Positions 52,976-62,234 of a DNA stretch of 64,000 bases are shown one piece after another; position 1 is the stretch's first letter, and every line of letters begins with the position of its first letter. This DNA is from Chlorobiota bacterium. GTDB lineage: Bacteria; Bacteroidota; Ignavibacteria; OLB7. A model generated the notes under the pieces. That model ran no database searches and was not told the origin of the DNA. It saw nothing but the letters and a program-made list of their open reading frames with translations. The position numbers and the translations under genes were made by a program. The DNA is taken from positions 1,302,001 to 1,366,000 of the forward strand of contig JADJXR010000001.1 of assembly GCA_016710285.1 (NCBI GenBank). Direction: 5' to 3'.

Positions 52976-54739
52976 ATGGCAACAGACATTCTGATGCCCA
53001 AGATGGGCGAATCGGTGCAGGAAGGGACCATTCTTCGCTGGACCAAACAGGTGGGCGACACAATCGAGCGCGATGAAGTAATCGCCGAAATCTCCACCGA
53101 CAAGGTTGATACCGAAATCCCTTCACCAGCCGCCGGTGTGCTGCTGGAGATTGTTGCCCCGGAAGGGGAAACCGTTGCCGTTGGGAATGTGATCGCCCGA
53201 ATCGGTGCCGAGGGTGAGGTTGGTGCAGCCGCACCAGCACCAGCCGCCGAACCACCAGCCGCCGCGCCAGCACCGGCTCCAGTAGCCGAGCCGCCAGCTG
53301 CCGCGCCAGCGCCAGCCGCTGCGCCAGCACCTTCCGCCGCGCCAGCAGCGGGGGGCGCACGCGAGGCGATCTTGATGCCAAAGATGGGGGAATCGGTTCA
53401 GGAAGGAACGATCCTTCGCTGGACCAAGCAGGTGGGCGACGCGATTGAGCGCGATGAAGTAATCGCCGAAATCTCCACCGACAAAGTAGATACCGAAATC
53501 CCCTCACCAGTGGCCGGCACTTTGGTTGAGATTTCCGCGCAAGAAGGGGAAACCATCGGCGTGGGGAATGTGATTGCCTACATCGCCACCGGCGCAGCCG
53601 CCGCTGCAACGCCAGCACCGGATCCTGCACCAGCCCCGGCAGCCGCACCGGCCCCGGCTCCAGCAATCGCAGCCGCACCAGTTTCCACCAACGGAAGTGC
53701 CGCACCGGCTCCGGTTGCAGCAGCAGCAGTTGCCGAAGCGATTCCTGCCGGGCCGATTCCACGGAGCGTTGGCGGACGATTCTACTCACCATTGGTCCGC
53801 TCCATTGCCGAGGCCGAAGGGGTGGGGGTGAACGAACTGAACGCCCTGAACGGTAGCGGAGTTGGCGGACGGGTGACGAAGAACGATCTGATGGGATACC
53901 TGCAGAACCGCACAGCCGCGCCAGCAGTTGCACCGGCCCCAGCAGCAATGCCAGCCCCTGCACCTGCAGCCGCACCGAAGCCAGCCGCCCCAGCAGTGAT
54001 ACCATCCACGGGAACAAAGGAGTACGGCCCGGATACCGAGGTTGTCCCGATGGACCGGATGCGCCAGCTTATCGCCGAGCACATGGTCCGGAGCAAGCAC
54101 ACCTCGCCACACGTCACAGAAGTTGGCGAAGCCGATGTCACTGGGTTGGTCCGGCTGCGTGAAGGGCGGAAGGAAGGATTCCTGAAACAAGAAGGTGTGG
54201 GCCTTACCTACACGCCGTTCTTTATCGCCGCAGTGGCCCGCGCCCTGCGCGAGAACCCGTGGGTGAATTCCTCGGTTGACGGAACCAACATCATCGTGAA
54301 GAAGCGGGTGAACGTTGGCATGGCAACCGCACTGCCGGATGGGAACCTGATTGTTCCAGTTATCAAAGATGCCGACCGTTTGAACATCACCGGATTGGCC
54401 CACGCCGTCAATGACCTTGCGGTCCGCGCCCGCAGCAAGCAACTTTCCCCCGACGACATCGCCGGCGGGACCTTCACGCTTACCAATTACGGCGTGTTTG
54501 GGCTGCTGCATGGTGCGCCAATTATCAGCCAACCACAAGTGGCGATTCTTGGGACCGGGGCAATCCAAAAACGCCCAGTGGTTCGCCAGATCGAGGGCCA
54601 GGACCTGATTGTTATCCGCTCGATGGTCTATCTCTCCCTCTCGCACGACCACCGGGTGATTGACGGCCTTCTTGGCGGCAAATTCCTCTCCGATGTCATT
54701 CGCCATCTGGAGAGTTTCAACGAGGCAACCGCGCTGTAA
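52976..54739 (+). CDS. Dihydrolipoamide acyltransferase (E2) of a 2-oxoacid dehydrogenase complex, two lipoyl domains
   Basis: 587 residues. There are two lipoyl domains with the lipoate lysine in STDKVDTE (K43 and K170), each ending in an Ala/Pro-rich linker. An E3/E1-binding domain lies at about 257-296 (YSPLVRSIAEAEGVGVNEL). The catalytic chloramphenicol-acetyltransferase-like domain runs from about 345 to 587 with the active-site HDHRVIDG (H559, D563). It transfers acyl groups to CoA in pyruvate, 2-oxoglutarate or branched-chain complexes; the substrate cannot be told from sequence alone. The two lipoyl domains are nearly identical in protein but differ at silent sites. E1 and E3 genes are not in the window. 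lipA follows after 122 bp. Confidence 0.92.
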   Translation: MATDILMPKMGESVQEGTILRWTKQVGDTIERDEVIAEISTDKVDTEIPSPAAGVLLEIVAPEGETVAVGNVIARIGAEGEVGAAAPAPAAEPPAAAPAPAPVAEPPAAAPAPAAAPAPSAAPAAGGAREAILMPKMGESVQEGTILRWTKQVGDAIERDEVIAEISTDKVDTEIPSPVAGTLVEISAQEGETIGVGNVIAYIATGAAAAATPAPDPAPAPAAAPAPAPAIAAAPVSTNGSAAPAPVAAAAVAEAIPAGPIPRSVGGRFYSPLVRSIAEAEGVGVNELNALNGSGVGGRVTKNDLMGYLQNRTAAPAVAPAPAAMPAPAPAAAPKPAAPAVIPSTGTKEYGPDTEVVPMDRMRQLIAEHMVRSKHTSPHVTEVGEADVTGLVRLREGRKEGFLKQEGVGLTYTPFFIAAVARALRENPWVNSSVDGTNIIVKKRVNVGMATALPDGNLIVPVIKDADRLNITGLAHAVNDLAVRARSKQLSPDDIAGGTFTLTNYGVFGLLHGAPIISQPQVAILGTGAIQKRPVVRQIEGQDLIVIRSMVYLSLSHDHRVIDGLLGGKFLSDVIRHLESFNEATAL

Positions 54740-54788
54740 GCCGCACGCTGTAAGCCGCACGGTAAAAACCACACGGTGAAAGCCGCGT
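54733..54788 (+). repeat. Degenerate 14-bp tandem repeat across the E2 stop codon
   Basis: GCTGTAAGCCGCAC occurs at 54733 and 54747, followed by diverged copies at 54761 (GGTAAAAACCACAC) and 54775 (GGTGAAAGCCGCGT). The first copy contains the E2 stop codon TAA. No function assigned. Confidence 0.7.
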
Positions 54789-54861
54789 TGCCAAGCTATT
54801 CGCGAATGGTGGGCGCAGGTGTTCGGCCTGCGCCGCAACTTTCTATCCTTTATCCTTCATC

Positions 54862-55746
54862 ATGGATATTTCTCTTCCAGTAATTCAGCCATCGGAACAG
54901 GCCGTGCCGGTTGAGCGGCGGCCTGACTGGCTGAAAGTGCGTATCCCAACCGGGGAAACCGTTGCATGGTTGCGGGAGATGATGCGCACAAAAAAACTCC
55001 ATACCGTTTGCGAGGAAGCACGCTGCCCAAACATGGCCGAATGCTGGTCCGCAGGGACCGCAACGTTTATGATTCTTGGCGACACCTGCACCCGAAGCTG
55101 CGGCTTCTGCGCGGTGAAAACCGGACGCCCCGGAACGGTGGACCTTGACGAACCGATGCACGTGGCCGAAGCAGTGATGCAAATGGGGGTGAAGCACGCC
55201 GTGATAACATCCGTCAACCGCGACGAACTTCCCGACGGCGGGTCCGGCATCTTTGCCGAAACCATCCGCCAGGTCCGCCAAGCAAATCCCGACGTTCGTG
55301 TGGAGGTGCTGATTCCTGACTTCAAAGGGAATGCGGAATCGTTGCAGCGGATCATTGACGCCCGCCCCGACATCCTGAACCACAACACCGAAACGGTCCC
55401 ATCGCTCTACCGCAAGGTCCGCCCGCAAGGGAAATACCAGTGGACGTTGGACCTTCTGCAAGAAGCCAAACGGCAGGGGATGAAAACCAAAACCGGAATC
55501 ATGCTGGGGCTTGGCGAGCAGCGCGATGAGCTTCTGCAAACCATGCGGGATCTTGCCGAACGGAACGTTGACATCCTGACGCTTGGACAGTATCTGCAGC
55601 CCACAAAAAAGCATCTTCCGGTGGAGCGGTTTGTCACCCCTGAGGAGTTCGATGAGCTTCGGATTATGGGGCTGAACATGGGGTTCCGGTATGTTGAGTC
55701 GGGGCCGCTGGTCCGGTCCAGCTACCATGCCGAACGGCATATCTAA
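54862..55746 (+). CDS. lipA: Lipoyl synthase LipA
   Basis: 294 residues, the normal size. The N-terminal auxiliary cluster cysteines are C50, C55 and C61 (VCEEARCPNMAECW). The radical-SAM motif CxxxCxxC is C76, C80 and C83 (GDTCTRSCGFC). The conserved C-terminal serine that ligates the auxiliary cluster lies in RSSYHAERH. LipA inserts two sulfurs into octanoyl groups on E2 and GcvH lipoyl domains. Its place next to E2 agrees with this role. A strong hairpin terminator follows. Confidence 0.97.
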   Translation: MDISLPVIQPSEQAVPVERRPDWLKVRIPTGETVAWLREMMRTKKLHTVCEEARCPNMAECWSAGTATFMILGDTCTRSCGFCAVKTGRPGTVDLDEPMHVAEAVMQMGVKHAVITSVNRDELPDGGSGIFAETIRQVRQANPDVRVEVLIPDFKGNAESLQRIIDARPDILNHNTETVPSLYRKVRPQGKYQWTLDLLQEAKRQGMKTKTGIMLGLGEQRDELLQTMRDLAERNVDILTLGQYLQPTKKHLPVERFVTPEEFDELRIMGLNMGFRYVESGPLVRSSYHAERHI

Positions 55747-55771
55747 CCCGAGCGTTCCAGCCAAACACAAC

Positions 55772-55814
55772 GGCGGCCAGCAGCGACAGACGCTGCTGGC
55801 CGCCAACGTTTTCC
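55772..55814 (+). terminator. Intrinsic terminator of lipA
   Basis: A perfect 14-bp stem (GGCGGCCAGCAGCG / CGCTGCTGGCCGCC) with a 5-nt loop at 55772-55804, followed by AACGTTTTCC. It starts 26 bp after the lipA stop. The rest of the 308-bp gap to 56054 shows no gene and no clear promoter. Confidence 0.7.
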
Positions 55815-56054
55815 ACCCGCTGATTTCCCCATTCCCCACCGCCGCCGGCTGCCGTTCCCCTTTCCTGTTCCGCCGCTAACTCAGCCGTTCCCGCCGTTCC
55901 CTTTCTTCGCTCAATTCTCCAGAAACCGATGCCAGATAATTGCCACCAAGCCGGCCATCAGCAGCGCACGATGCACAGAACACAATGCACACACATCGCC
56001 AATGGCTGCATGAACAGACAAGACACACACGTAACAATCAGGAGAAGAGAGATT

Positions 56055-57092
56055 ATGAAAACTGGAACAACGATCGCCCGCACCGCCGTGCTGTTCGGCA
56101 TGGGATTCATTGCTTGGGGAACCGCCATTGCCCAGCCAACCATTGACTACAACGCCCGCGAGCTGAAGGCCCCGCCAGCAATCAAACAATCGCTGGAGAA
56201 ATTGCGGGGGGAGATCAAGCAGAACAAATACTCCTTCACGGTTGGCTACACCGAGGCAATGGACCGCCCACTGAAAAGCCTTACCGGAGCGTTGTTCGAG
56301 CAAGACCCGGCGGTAATCCGCCAGCAGAACGAGGAAGGGAAACGGAAAGATGAGCAGGAGCCGGAATCAACACGCCGGCGCGGCGCGGCTTCCTCCTCGT
56401 CGTCGTCCGACAACCAAGGCCCCAACTCCTCCAAATTCAGCTGGAAGGATAAGGGGAAAGTGACCTCGGTTCGGGATCAAGAAGATTGCGGAAGCTGCTG
56501 GGCATTTGCCGCAGCGGCAGCGTACGAAAGCAGCTACCTTATCCGCAACGATAAAACCATCAACCTTTCGGAACAGCAGTTGGTAAGCTGTGGCGAGAAC
56601 GGCAGCGGGAAAGATGCCGGAAGCTGCGATGGCGGCTACGCCTCGCGCGCCATTGACTACCTGGAAGAACATGGCTGTGGTGACGAAACCAGCTTCCCCT
56701 ACACCGCCGAGAACACCTCCTGCGGCAGCCACGGAAGCACTACCACCTACAAAGCCTCAAGCTGGGGATACGTTGGAACCAGCTGGACCGTGCCAACCAA
56801 GGAGGATATGAAGGAAGCACTGTGCAAGTATGGCCCGCTGGCCGTTGGGGTTTATGCCGGGGATAAATTCCAAGCCTACACCGGAGGGGTATTCGATGCC
56901 ATCACCATCGGGATCCCGAACCATGTGGTGACAATCGTTGGATGGGACGACAGCAAGGGGAGCAAAGGCTGCTGGCTGGTGAAAAATTCCTGGGGAACGG
57001 GATGGGGGGAGAATGGCTACATCTGGATCCCCTACGGCCACACCAGCTTGATCGGCATCGGCGCAATGTGGCTGAAGGCGAAGTCGGAGTAA
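56055..57092 (+). CDS. Secreted papain-like (C1) cysteine protease
   Basis: 345 residues. Signal peptide MKTGTTIARTAVLFGMGFIA. The propeptide (about 27-128) has a charged and serine-rich stretch (TRRRG, SSSSSS). The mature domain starts at about 128 and holds Q142 (oxyanion) and C148 in CGSCWAF, CDGGY, H290 in NHVVTIVGW and N311 in NSWGTGWGENGY; the catalytic set is complete. No T9SS sorting domain, so it is probably periplasmic or released by another route. The start at 56055 was chosen for its signal peptide and the AGGAGA about 9 nt upstream; the upstream extension was rejected. Confidence 0.92.
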   Translation: MKTGTTIARTAVLFGMGFIAWGTAIAQPTIDYNARELKAPPAIKQSLEKLRGEIKQNKYSFTVGYTEAMDRPLKSLTGALFEQDPAVIRQQNEEGKRKDEQEPESTRRRGAASSSSSSDNQGPNSSKFSWKDKGKVTSVRDQEDCGSCWAFAAAAAYESSYLIRNDKTINLSEQQLVSCGENGSGKDAGSCDGGYASRAIDYLEEHGCGDETSFPYTAENTSCGSHGSTTTYKASSWGYVGTSWTVPTKEDMKEALCKYGPLAVGVYAGDKFQAYTGGVFDAITIGIPNHVVTIVGWDDSKGSKGCWLVKNSWGTGWGENGYIWIPYGHTSLIGIGAMWLKAKSE

Positions 57093-57139
57093 TCCAGCAG
57101 CACCGCCGTGAGTTTTGTGGAAGCAATCCTCCACAAAAA

Positions 57140-57178
57140 AACGCCGCCCGATGCCGTACGTCAGCACCGGGCGGCGTT
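57140..57178 (-). terminator. Intrinsic terminator of the EVE gene
   Basis: An 11-bp stem (AACGCCGCCCG / CGGGCGGCGTT). On the minus strand it is followed by TTTTTTG. It lies about 75 bp past the stop codon of the EVE gene; it may also stop readthrough from the papain-like gene. Confidence 0.65.
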
Positions 57179-57253
57179 GCTCTCTGCGGTTGCGGAACTC
57201 AAGATTCCGGAACTCAAGATTGCGCCCAATCCCTCCGCTTCTTCTCACCCACC

Positions 57254-57724
57254 TCAGTCTCTCATCCCGGTCACAATCTCCCATTCTTGAGCCGTCACCG
57301 GTTGGACCGATAGCCGCGAGCCGCGCTGGGTCAGCACCATCGCTTCCAGCCCCGGGGTTGCTTTAATTTCAGCAAGGGTGATCGGTTGGCCGAACTTCCT
57401 GACGAAGCGCACATCCACCATCATCCAGATTGGGTTGTCGGGGGTGTGTTTCGGGTCAAAATGGTCGTCGTCGGGGTCCAGCGCGGTGAAGTCGGGATAG
57501 GCCCGGCGGCAGACCTCGGCAAGGCCCACAACGCACGGCGGTTCGGCGCTGCTGTGGTAGAACAAAACTCCATCGCCAAGCTCCATCTGGTCGCGCATGA
57601 AGTTGCGGGCTTGATAATTGCGCACCCCGGACCAGAAGGTCTGGCCGTCGCGCTGAAGGTCGTCAATGGAGTAGCAATCGGGTTCCGATTTTAGGAGCCA
57701 GAATTTCCGTGAGGATGCGGGCAT
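57254..57724 (-). CDS. EVE domain protein (THYN1-like)
   Basis: 156 residues. The signature FWLLKSEPDCYSIDDL opens the EVE fold (PUA-like), and WSGVRNYQARNFMRD, GVLFYHSSAEPPCVVGLAEV and PIWMMVDV are family hallmarks. EVE domains bind modified bases in RNA or DNA and often sit near restriction or defence genes; here the neighbours are ordinary. I chose ATG 57724 because MPASSRKFWLL is the natural start. It follows the DUF3817 gene by 37 bp on the same strand. Confidence 0.93.
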   Translation of the reverse strand: MPASSRKFWLLKSEPDCYSIDDLQRDGQTFWSGVRNYQARNFMRDQMELGDGVLFYHSSAEPPCVVGLAEVCRRAYPDFTALDPDDDHFDPKHTPDNPIWMMVDVRFVRKFGQPITLAEIKATPGLEAMVLTQRGSRLSVQPVTAQEWEIVTGMRD

Positions 57725-57761
57725 GGTTTGCGATTCAGGTAATGGATGTCTGTTCTGGGGG

Positions 57762-58070
57762 CTACGCTTCGGATTCCTGTGGCAGCTCCATCCAACGGTC
57801 AAGCAGCACCATTCCAAACGGGATGAACGCCGTCAGCACGGCGCGGAACAGCCAGCGCATCGGTTTGCCAAGCTGCGTCGTCGCCTGCACCGCGCTGATG
57901 CAAAACAGAACGAACAGCACACCGTGGATCATCCCCGCAACCTGCACCCACGCTGGCTGCTGGGCGAAGTACTTCATCGGCATGGCAACCAGAAGCAGGA
58001 ACAGGTAGGAAAGGCCTTCGACCCAAGCAAGCAGTCGGAACTGTTGCAGGCGATTGTTGAGTACGCTCAT
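57762..58070 (-). CDS. DUF3817 family integral membrane protein
   Basis: 102 residues with three hydrophobic segments (LLAWVEGLSYLFLLLVAMPM, VAGMIHGVLFVLFCISAV, LFRAVLTAFIPFGMVLLDRW). EGLSYLFLL and HGVLFVLF are typical of DUF3817. Function unknown. The start at 58070 (MSVLNNRLQQFRLLAWVEG) fits the family length; the upstream extension is not protein-like. Upstream gene of a probable pair with the EVE gene. Confidence 0.88.
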   Translation of the reverse strand: MSVLNNRLQQFRLLAWVEGLSYLFLLLVAMPMKYFAQQPAWVQVAGMIHGVLFVLFCISAVQATTQLGKPMRWLFRAVLTAFIPFGMVLLDRWMELPQESEA

Positions 58071-58285
58071 AGGTGTGATTGATCGCGTGTGATTGACCGA
58101 GTGTGATAGATGCCGGAACCCGCCACGGTTGCCGCTGCGCAATGCCCCCTGCGCTTGCATCTTTTGTTCTTCCCGTGGCGCGGCAAAAATATTGCCGAGG
58201 TGCTTCAAGAAAGAGTTTGGTATTGTTGCGGCGGGCGTGGCTCCTGCGGCCCGCCATTCATCTTTGTCAGCACGGAAGTTCATCT

Positions 58286-59497
58286 ATGCTTACGCGATTT
58301 CCACGCGCCATTATCGTTCTTGGCCTTGTCTCGTTGTTCATGGATATGTCCAGCGAAATGCTCTATCCAGTGGGGCCAATGTACTTAACCACTATTGTGG
58401 GCGCTTCCATGGTGTGGTTGGGGGTGATTGAAGGAATTGCCGAAGCAGTGGCGGGCATAGGGAAGGGGTATTTTGGGATGCTAAGCGATGCCGCAGGGAA
58501 GCGCCGCCCGTTTGTGACGTTCGGCTATGCGATTTCGGCAGTAAGCAAGCCGCTTCCCGCGTTGCTGGCCAACGTTGGCGGGGTGCTTGGCGCGCGCGTG
58601 ATGGACCGGATTGGCAAAGGTATCCGCACCGCACCGCGCGACGCACTGCTGGCCGGATACACCACCCCCGAGCATCGGGGCGCGGCCTTCGGGCTGCATC
58701 GCGGGATGGACACTGCGGGCGCGGCGATTGGCCCGGTGATTGCGCTGCTCTACCTGTGGCAGCATCCCGGCGATTACGCCACGCTGTTTTTGCTGGCAAC
58801 CCTTCCCGCAATTCTTGCCGCACTGCTAACGCTGGCCATTAAGGAACCCACCTTTGCGGCCACCAAGCCGCAGCCACCACTTCGGCAGTTGCTTCTTTTT
58901 TGGGCCAAAGCTCCGTTGCAATACCGCAAACTGCTGCGGGTACTTACGGCGTTCGCATTGGTGAACGCAAGCGATGTGTTTCTTATCATGCGTGCCCGGG
59001 AAGTGGGGTTCAGCGACGTGGCTGCCATTGCTGGATATATCGGCTACAATCTGGTGTTCGCATTGGCCGCATACCCCGCGGGGCGACTTTCCGACAGGAT
59101 AGGGCGGCGGCTGACGATAGGGGTGGGATTGTTGCTGTTTGCCCTGGTCTATGGTGGCTTTGCAATCGCCACGGATCACACGATGCTGTGGGCACTGTTT
59201 GGCCTGTACGGCCTGTACGCCGCCTTGACCGAAGGGGTCAGCAAAGCCTGGGTTAGCGACCTTGTGCCGAACGAAAATCGGGGCCTTGCTCTGGGCCTGC
59301 AAACAATGTGTGCCAGCCTTGCCGCGCTGGTGGCAAGCTCATGGACCGGAGCCGCCTGGGGTATCGGGAGCGGAGGCGGCACGGTTCCGTTCATTATTTC
59401 TGGAGTGGTGGCGGCGGGCCTAAGCCTGCTTCTTGTGTTCCTGCCATCGCCGGCCCATCGGCCTCCCTCTCACTCCCTGAAACATCCTTCGCCGTGA
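58286..59497 (+). CDS. Major facilitator superfamily transporter
   Basis: 403 residues with about 12 hydrophobic segments. MDMSSEMLYPVGPMYLT, YFGMLSDAAGKRRPFVTFGY (motif A between helices 2 and 3) and GRLSDRIGRRLTIGVG (the equivalent in the second half) place it in the MFS. The family includes drug and metabolite exporters; the substrate is unknown. The ATG at 58286 was chosen because it opens the first helix (MLTRFPRAIIVLGLVSLF). The long upstream extension in the same frame was rejected. Divergent from the DUF3817 gene. Confidence 0.92.
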   Translation: MLTRFPRAIIVLGLVSLFMDMSSEMLYPVGPMYLTTIVGASMVWLGVIEGIAEAVAGIGKGYFGMLSDAAGKRRPFVTFGYAISAVSKPLPALLANVGGVLGARVMDRIGKGIRTAPRDALLAGYTTPEHRGAAFGLHRGMDTAGAAIGPVIALLYLWQHPGDYATLFLLATLPAILAALLTLAIKEPTFAATKPQPPLRQLLLFWAKAPLQYRKLLRVLTAFALVNASDVFLIMRAREVGFSDVAAIAGYIGYNLVFALAAYPAGRLSDRIGRRLTIGVGLLLFALVYGGFAIATDHTMLWALFGLYGLYAALTEGVSKAWVSDLVPNENRGLALGLQTMCASLAALVASSWTGAAWGIGSGGGTVPFIISGVVAAGLSLLLVFLPSPAHRPPSHSLKHPSP

Positions 59498-59719
59498 CCT
59501 TCCGATGCCTGGGCTGCATCGTTATGGTATGGCGGAAGGGGCCGCAGCGGTTACACATGTTGTTGCGGGACAGGGAACAACATCCGCCACCGCCGCCGCG
59601 TCGTTGGCTGACGCTATGGTTGGGATCGTTTTCAACGGAGGGTTTCCCCCCTCCCTTTTGCAAGCGGCCCTTTGCTCCTTCCGTCGGATTAACTGCACAT
59701 TCACGTTCTCACAGTCTCC

Positions 59720-61522
59720 ATGCTTCATTACCGTCGCGGCGTTCTGCTTTTTGCTGCCTTTGCCATCGCCATGTTTGTTGTTGCCACGGCCACGCTGCGG
59801 GCGCAATCGGTGGGCGATAGCGATCCCACCGATGCTCCATCCACACGCCACCTGTGCGGAACCGATTTGCTGGAAGGGGTGGATTTCAACCAAGCACTTG
59901 CCCGCACCGCGCAGCTTCGTCCGGCGGAGTACGCGCGGATTATGTCCGGAGCCAAAAACAGCGCACGGCTGTTGGGAGCCAACTTGGTGGATGTTCCGAT
60001 TGGAACCAGAAAAGATTTCATCACCTATGATTATGTGGAGGCTTCCTTCACCACGATCCAGAGCGTTCTGACCTACAAGGGGAAGTACTTCCGGTTGTGG
60101 GTGGACCTGAAGGACACCGCACGGATTACGCAAGCAATCACTCTTGAAATGGCGGAGGCACTGGACTCCATCACCGGGCCATCATCGCGCAATCCCGCAA
60201 AAGGGATGCTGGAGAACGACCAGGAGGTGTTCGGCATTCCACCGGTCAACCGCTACTCCAACGATTACGTCACCGACTTCCTGTTCTACGACGTGAAGGA
60301 TGGGTTTTCTGGTAATGGCGCGGTGCTTGGATTCTTCTCCCCGAATGACCAATCCGACCCCTCGGTGGTTCCCTTCTCCAACGGCCTGAACCTGCTGTAC
60401 ATTGATTCCAACGAGGGGCTGCAAGGGGGAACCGACGGACTGCTGGGAACCATTGCCCACGAGTATCAGCACCTGATCCACTACGCCCGCAAGCGGAACA
60501 GCATCACCTTTCTGAACGAAGGGTGCAGCGAGGTTGCCAGCATCCTGAACGGCTACTCAAGCCGCCGCGATGCCAGCTACTTGAACAACACCAACGTCCC
60601 GATGTTCCGCTGGACCCGAAACACCAGCCAAGCCGCAAACCTGCTGGCCGACTACACCCGCGCCATGACGTGGGTGCATTATCTATCGGAGCAGTTCGGG
60701 GAGCGGTTCCTGTACGAGTTTGCCGGCGCAAGCCGCGACAGCATGGCCCGCGTGGACGAAGCCTTGCAAAAGATTGGCCGGACCGATATCACGTGGCAAT
60801 CCATCCTCAAAAATTTCTCCGCCGCACTCTATGTTCAGTCCAGCACTGCCGAACCGCAATACCGGTTCAAGTTCCGCTTGGTTGGCAGCAACTCCACACG
60901 CGCAAAAGCCACCACGTGGACCGGCAGCAACGTCCCCGACACCAATATCTCGGTAAAATTGGAGCCATTCGGTATCAGCTACTACACCTTCACCAAGCCG
61001 GGCGGGGTCGTCAAGCTGACGTTTAGCAACGGGGCAAACATTGCGGTGATGGCAATCGCTTATACCAACGGAAGCAACACACCAAGCGAGATTCGGGAGG
61101 TCAACCCGGCATTGCCGATTGTGTTTGGCGACACCGCCACCTACGAGCGAATCACCTTTGCCGTGCTGAACATGACCGCACGCCAGCAAACCCCGGTGTG
61201 GAGCGTTGCCGTTGAAGAACCACCATCAGGAGTCGCGACCGAGCCGGAGAGTGGAACCGGGTTCGGCATCGCCACGGTGTTCCCCCATCCATTATTTGGA
61301 ACCGGAACGGTGCAGTTCCGCACCACCGGAACGGAGCCGGTGACGATGGAGTTGTTCGACCTGCAAGGGAAGCGGATCCAACAGGTGCTGGGAAATACGC
61401 AGCTTCCAAGCAGCCTCCACCAAGCCACAATCCAGACAACGGGGCTTGCCGCCGGAACCTACCTGCTGCGGCTGCGCCAGGGTGGACGCACCTCCGTTCG
61501 GCAAATCATTGTGGGGGATTAA
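59720..61522 (+). CDS. Secreted M30-like zinc metallopeptidase with T9SS sorting domain
   Basis: 600 residues. Signal peptide MLHYRRGVLLFAAFAIAMFV. The zinc motif HEYQH is at 247-251 (TIAHEYQHLIHYARK), followed by FLNEGCSE with the likely third ligand at E267 or E271. This resembles hyicolysin (M30) and related immune-inhibitor-like enzymes. The middle has a beta domain (LEPFGISYYTFTKPGG). The last 90 or so residues form a T9SS type A sorting domain (TVFPHPLFGTGTVQF, MELFDLQGKRIQQV, GLAAGTYLLRL, RQIIVGD). It is probably surface-exposed or secreted and proteolytic. A hairpin terminator follows. Confidence 0.88.
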   Translation: MLHYRRGVLLFAAFAIAMFVVATATLRAQSVGDSDPTDAPSTRHLCGTDLLEGVDFNQALARTAQLRPAEYARIMSGAKNSARLLGANLVDVPIGTRKDFITYDYVEASFTTIQSVLTYKGKYFRLWVDLKDTARITQAITLEMAEALDSITGPSSRNPAKGMLENDQEVFGIPPVNRYSNDYVTDFLFYDVKDGFSGNGAVLGFFSPNDQSDPSVVPFSNGLNLLYIDSNEGLQGGTDGLLGTIAHEYQHLIHYARKRNSITFLNEGCSEVASILNGYSSRRDASYLNNTNVPMFRWTRNTSQAANLLADYTRAMTWVHYLSEQFGERFLYEFAGASRDSMARVDEALQKIGRTDITWQSILKNFSAALYVQSSTAEPQYRFKFRLVGSNSTRAKATTWTGSNVPDTNISVKLEPFGISYYTFTKPGGVVKLTFSNGANIAVMAIAYTNGSNTPSEIREVNPALPIVFGDTATYERITFAVLNMTARQQTPVWSVAVEEPPSGVATEPESGTGFGIATVFPHPLFGTGTVQFRTTGTEPVTMELFDLQGKRIQQVLGNTQLPSSLHQATIQTTGLAAGTYLLRLRQGGRTSVRQIIVGD

Positions 61523-61573
61523 CGCGCCTTCCCCTGCGCGATTCCCTTCGCCCTTTCTCTTTCCGCCAACATT

Positions 61574-61612
61574 CACCAAGCCCCCGGCCTACATCAGGCT
61601 GAGGGCTTGGTG
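61574..61612 (+). terminator. Hairpin downstream of the M30-like gene
   Basis: The arms CACCAAGCCC and GGGCTTGGTG pair perfectly around a loop that can pair further. GTTTATG follows; the T-run is weak. It lies 51 bp past the stop codon. Confidence 0.5.
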
Positions 61613-61699
61613 GTTTATGCCAGGAGCAACGGCCACAGAGGGTAGCCGCCCCGATGAATCGGGATTGATAAAAGGTCTTTAGCCTTCGGCGTCATCTTC

Positions 61700-61990
61700 C
61701 CTCCCCCTGCCCAGTGGGGGAGGGTTCGGTGGGGGTGATACCACACACGCTGGAACCTCCCAACCCGCCACCGCAGCAGCCCCCTCCCCGCCTCCCCCAA
61801 TTCTGGGGGAGGAGCCGGCAGAAATGGCGTGGATTTCGGAGAGAAAGGAATTTTTCTAGAACCTATTTCCCCCCAGCATTGGGGGGACGCTTCGTCGCTT
61901 GCGGCGAAGCAGGGGGGCGCGGCGGTATCTGAGTGAAGCCGCCCGTTCCCACCCAACCTCACCCCCCACCCCGTGACCTCCATCTACAGT
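61700..61990. repeat. Intergenic C-/G-rich hairpin cluster
   Basis: At least three short hairpins occur in about 200 bp: CCTCCCCC/GGGGGAGG (61700-61723), the same arms at 61791-61812, and CCCCCC/GGGGGG around AGCATT (61869-61886). Mixed C- and G-runs continue to about 61980 (CACCCCCCACCCCG). This looks like a dispersed intergenic repeat family rather than a gene. The rest of the 712-bp gap (61523-62234) has no gene that I can support. Confidence 0.65.
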
Positions 61991-62234
61991 AAAGTCTCCG
62001 TACTTGAGGGAAAGGAAAAGAGAGGTGGGAACCTCCATCCACCGCTAACTTCTTCGCTAACTTCTTGCAAGGTTCGGTGTTCCATTCCAGCAATTTTTTT
62101 GGGATGCCAGCTTTGCATATTGAGAACCGCACCGAAGTGGTGTATCTTCGCCTTTCCGCTCCCTCTCTCAGCATTTTCCTGTAGGCATTCTTTTCCCAGT
62201 CATCGTGTACGCCATACCCTGCGCTAACGGAATT

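Noticed and set aside
57254..57724. EVE protein as part of a defence island
   Set aside because: EVE domains are often linked to defence, but the neighbours here (papain-like protease, DUF3817, MFS) are not; the type III system is 39 kb away.
61615..61983. 122-codon minus-strand frame
   Set aside because: It spans the C-/G-run hairpin cluster and has a low-complexity product.
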